A DNA stretch of 64,000 bases from Caenorhabditis elegans (lineage: Eukaryota; Nematoda; Chromadorea; Rhabditida; Rhabditidae): positions 11,532,001 to 11,596,000 of the forward strand of contig NC_003284.9 of assembly GCF_000002985.6 (NCBI RefSeq), read 5' to 3'. Positions 59,715 to 64,000 of the stretch are shown here, one piece after another. The translations under genes were made by a program, and so were the position numbers. Under the pieces are notes generated by a model. It was not told the origin of the DNA. It was given only the letters and a program-made list of their open reading frames with translations, and ran no database searches. Every line of letters begins with the position of its first letter. The stretch's first letter is position 1.

Positions 59715-62700
59715 TGTCTATAAAAAATAATATTTTTAAAACTATTTAACGATCAATGTAAATTATAGAAAAGCCAGAGAAAAAAGTAGAGGGCAATGAA
59801 ACAGACTGAGAATTGAGCGGAACACATTAAAAGTTTTGTGGGAACAATTAATTCAATTAGATACGACAAATTTTCGAGACTAGAACTACTTGGATTCTGA
59901 TTTTTGAAATTGTCAATTTCGGGGAACAGTAGGGTGGAATGATGACAGAAATAGAAGACAGAAAGAATAACGGTGTTTGGAGTCTTGGGGCGAATGATGA
60001 TGTTTTAGTGCCAATATGGCAATATAGGTACAGATGGTGGTGAATGGGATCAAGATTGTATTAGGATTGGTTCTAGAAGTAGTACAATGCTAGAATAAAA
60101 GACGAGTGTATTGCATAGAACATAACTCTACTATTTTTTTTAATTTTGTACCTTTTCGAACTGTATTAAATAATAAGATTTATGACAATATAATTAGATT
60201 AACATGACTTCTGGTTAGTCAATGAATACTATTATAAACCCATGCCCATTTGCTCAAAAGAAAAGCAAACAGCAAAAAAATCGTTCAAAAAAAGGCTGCA
60301 AAAAATAAATTGCAAGTACAACGCCTAGAACAAGGATGGGAACACAATCGTTTTGTTGACATACCGACTGGACCTGAAGGCAAGGAAGGAAGATTCGAGT
60401 GAGAAAATAACGAAGAAGAAGGCGCAATTGTTTGTTTAAAACGGGGAGTAAAATGAAAAAGGAAAGGCGCGAACGAATATTAAACCAATCCGACAACTAA
60501 GACGAACCGTTAGACTCCCCGAAAAAGATTCCTTAAAATCTGTCTACTCGAAATTCAATTTCAACTTCTGAATGAAAAGGTTTAGAATTGAAAAAGAGGT
60601 GACGGGAATGAAAAAGAAAATCGGGATGAATATTCATTCACAGAAGACCGATGACATCACTTGTATCGTCCATTTGATTTCCACCCGTTTTGCCTCTTAA
60701 CCCCTCTATACTAATCGATTCACGTGAAAGTAGTCAGACATCTGTTATCCATTAACCCCAAAAGTTGTTCATTTTCCTCCATCTATTCAACCATCACTTT
60801 TTCTCATCAATTCATCCCGCCACTAGTTGATTATTCGCATTCAAAAACTGACAAATATGTATATCCGAATTGGATCGGTTGATATTTCCGGATGAAAAGG
60901 AGAAAAAAATTGGTATGAAGGAAAAAAAAGGGGGTGAGTGAGGGAAATAGAGAAGGGGAAGTGATGGAATTGGTGGGAGGATGCGCATTCTGACAGACGA
61001 GACTATCCTCCTCTTCTCTTTTTCGCTCTACTTGCATCCGATTCGGATAGAGCGAGATATGTGGCATCTGGCCCATATCGTAAATCTTTTTGTGTATACA
61101 AAGCCAATCTCGGCAACATTTGAAAAGAAAGCTTATAAAAACCACTGGTGGATATCCAACAGAAAAACAGTGAGGAGCGAACGGTTTGACAGTTTTCAAT
61201 CGACCTGACACTTCTTTCGTTATCATTTTTTCAACAGAAGAAGCAAAAAAAAATGAAAGAAAGATCACAGTCTAGACATAAGGAAAACGACAGAAACATG
61301 ATAAAGTACCGACGGAGAGATGTAGATACTGTTCGAAAGGATGTATGACAATCTTGCTCACATGTTTTTTTCAAATTTCCGTGGGGGCGAAGAACTTGTG
61401 TTTGGTACGTAACAAGGCAAAAACATACGTTTTTTCAGAAGTGGGTTTTTGAGGTTAAGTTGTTGATAGAAAGATCAAGAGGATTCTTCAAATGTTGCGA
61501 CTGTTTTAAAGTCTTGAACTTGTTGACTTTGAAAATCTAATTCTGAATCACAAAATTGATCTAGGAGTAATAGGAGTAAACAGTTCCCAGAAAATATATA
61601 GTAGTATTATTGAAAAATAGTCATAAGATTTTACAAACCTTGTGGATACAGATTTTTGATTTCTGGTTAACTTCTAATGTTAAAATGAAATTTTAAAAAT
61701 GAAAAATATCGTTTACCAGCAGATTCTAATACAAAAAATCGTAGTTAGTCAGAAACTCAAAAACTTGAATATCATTCTTTTGTTATGAAGTTGAACTTTG
61801 GACAGGAAGAAGTTTAGCACTGACAATCCATTAAAAAGTTGTGCAAATACCGGAGAAAAATGTTGCAAGAAAGGGAACATTCGTATCTAAAAATAAATTG
61901 CATTGATGATATGTTTCCAAGATTAAATTGGTACAGGCTTACTTGATTTTCAAAATGATATCAAATTACATAGACAAGTGAAAGTAAATTGTTGAAACGG
62001 TAGTAACGTTTTCATATGGTTCAAGAGAAGGGCGGTCGAATATCTGTCAACTACAACGGACATACTTATGGAAACAAAAAACAGAAAGACTGATGGATTG
62101 TTAAATTTTTGGCATTTTGTTTTGTTTTCTCTATAGATTGGGTTTGCCGACTTTGAATAAAAAATATAGGAAAAAAGGATTCAGAAAAGGAAAAATCTCA
62201 GAAAAAATTGGGGAAACTGAAACAGCACCAGTAAATGGAAAACCGTTGTATGTTGTATTTGTATGGCGTGGAATCGAAAATGAAGTGTGATTGTAATTGC
62301 AATGAGGAGAAGAAGACCGTAACGTATACATATATTGGTGGAGATCTTGTGAGGGAATAAGTGAATAGCTGTCGGTTCAAATTTGTTCTCTTTCATCTTC
62401 ATTCCATCTAATTCACATTTCACAGAGAATTGAAAAAAAAACGGACTGCGAAAAGTTGAATCTCGTCGTGATTGAAATGAAAAAAAGTGGGAAGGAAGAA
62501 GTAAAATTTCGAAGAAGATTGAACACTTTTTTCCTGTCACAACTCAAGATGGAGCTGTGAAATTTTAAATACCCACCAACGCAGAAGACGGCTTTATTTT
62601 TGACAGAGAAATAGCTTACACTTCCACTGGTGAATTTATGAACTAAAAATTAAAAAGTATTGAAAAAAATCCTGACGAAAGAATGACAATACAGCGAATT

Positions 62701-64000
62701 TTTATATGAAACCAGAGCCAATTTACAATACATTGCAGAGCAAGGAGATCAAAATCGTAACGTTGAACGTACTAGTAGTGCGAGGATATGAATACAGTTT
62801 TATGTTGATCAAAATGTATGTTCTGAATTGAAATATTGATGATTCACAACTTAAAGCGTCAATTCTGCAATAATAAGATATCTCACAAGCGTGACCATGA
62901 AAAAAGAAAGCGTTAAAAACTTGCTCTTACTTGAAAAAAAAAACGACATTTCTCATGACTATTACTTAAAGCACGGATACTCTAAAGATAAATTAAGATT
63001 TCACCATCAATTAACAATTAATGTACTATTACAAAGAGCAAGTATACTATATAACAATAATAATAACACAAACCGTTTCTTCCTGCAGAAGAAAACTATG
63101 ACTCAGAGACTATGCATCGTTCTCTCTATCTCTACACTGTCTACAATAATAAAGAAAATAAAATACTGAGAGAGCGAGAGGAGGAAAACATCAGTGGCGT
63201 TCTTTTGCAAACAGTCGGAAAACATTTGCATCAAGTTGATCTATCAATCGCATGGAACCAAGCATAACTAAAGGAATAGGAAACTGGGGATAAGGGAACG
63301 GGATGAAAAAAAACAAGGAAATGGTTGGAAATGCATGGAAACGGGCAGTCGTTAAAGGAAGACGATTGGTTGCGGATTCTCAGACGATGATGATACGTAG
63401 AACAGTGTTGAGCGTTGAACACAAAAACCGAGAAAATGAACTCTGATGAACAACGAAACAAGAAACAACTAGAATACAGTAAGTCAAAAATTTATCAGCT
63501 TACGGAACAAGGGCTCTAATCTGTTGGCGTGGAAGACAGAAAAGAAAACGAGCAAAATCGTGCGAGTCTAACTAGCGACGACGCAAACAGCCTTTCTAAT
63601 GATATCTAGTTCTTAGGTATACATATGTTAAACGGGCAAAAGAGACGAAGGATAGACAGTGCATGCAAAATTTCTTGTTGATAAATAATCAGTTGAAAAG
63701 CGATCTCATGGGCGAGTGGTGGTCAGCCGTGGGCGCTAGAGGATCTGTTTCTTAAGAAGCGCAAACAAAACACAAGTTCTTATGGATTCCTTTATTTTTG
63801 CAAGTAAGTCTAGAAAATAGCAATAAAGACATATAGCTGCAAACCATAACAAGACTAGTAAGTTCTCCAGACAAGTATTATCAAAAATAAGGCTAGTTTG
63901 CAAATCGAGAAGATGAGAAACCCAAAAACAACAATAGATTATTTTCAAAAAAAAACCCACCCAACGGTCACCTATTAATTAACTGCCCATTGTTTTCGAC
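59715..64000. other. non-coding region upstream of the FAM43 gene
   Basis: 4.3 kb with no supportable gene on either strand. It includes purine-rich stretches (60890-60970 and 62150-62230), an imperfect hairpin at 61023-61055 and an AAT-type short repeat near 63052-63072. The 145-codon frame at 60831-61268 (minus) is low-complexity and not called. Probably promoter and upstream regulatory DNA of the FAM43 gene. Confidence 0.5.

Noticed and set aside
60831-61268. 145-codon minus-strand frame upstream of the FAM43 gene
   Set aside because: Phe/Ser/Pro low complexity from purine-rich plus-strand DNA; no family match.
1-64000. tRNA, rRNA, known X-linked microRNA, CRISPR or intact transposon
   Set aside because: I looked for tRNA B-box-like motifs, known C. 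elegans microRNA seeds, terminal inverted repeats and regular spacer arrays and saw none. A covariance-model scan would be needed to exclude them fully.

Overview
This 64 kb window is nematode genomic DNA and almost certainly comes from the Caenorhabditis elegans X chromosome. Genes are split by short AT-rich introns, often 43-60 nt, that end in TTTTCAG. Most start codons sit just behind such a 3' splice site, as expected for spliced-leader trans-splicing. The predicted proteins match the C. elegans neighbourhood I know around cosmid C35C5: sdc-2, the gcp-2 paralogues, selt-1.1, mig-2, lev-8 and trpp-9, followed by frm-3 and a bicarbonate transporter. Identities are from memory of protein families; no database was searched. 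Exon ends come from reading splice sites and checking that frames join.

Left part (1-14.5 kb): the 3' end of a large nuclear protein gene (probably sdc-2), a cysteine-rich secreted protein of unknown function, a 40-residue basic microprotein, and two tandem glutamate carboxypeptidase II (M28B) copies. The first copy is intact (745 aa, all zinc ligands). The second carries two frame-shifting indels, a third that partly compensates, a destroyed splice acceptor, a GC donor and a lost exon, and looks like a recent pseudogene. A minus-strand selenoprotein T homologue follows, with cysteine in place of selenocysteine.

Middle part (14.5-37.3 kb): the Rac-like GTPase mig-2, a 7.4 kb gene-free stretch, a TMEM164 acyltransferase homologue, the nicotinic alpha subunit lev-8, and the TRAPPII subunit trpp-9/TRAPPC9.

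Right part (37.3-64 kb): a 6.9 kb gene-free stretch upstream of a FARP-type FERM gene (frm-3). This gene can end after the FERM/FA part or continue into a divergent DH domain and two PH domains. Then come an SLC4 bicarbonate/anion transporter, a minus-strand FAM43-type PTB protein converging on it, and 4.3 kb of non-coding upstream DNA.

The genes do not form one pathway. Several act in neurons or muscle (mig-2 in axon and cell migration, lev-8 and frm-3 at neuromuscular synapses). I found no tRNA, rRNA, CRISPR array or intact transposon. The most interesting items are the decaying gcp-2 copy, the basic microprotein, the two-ended frm-3 gene with an unusual DH domain and a G15 tract, and a UGAUG upstream ORF on the TMEM164 gene.
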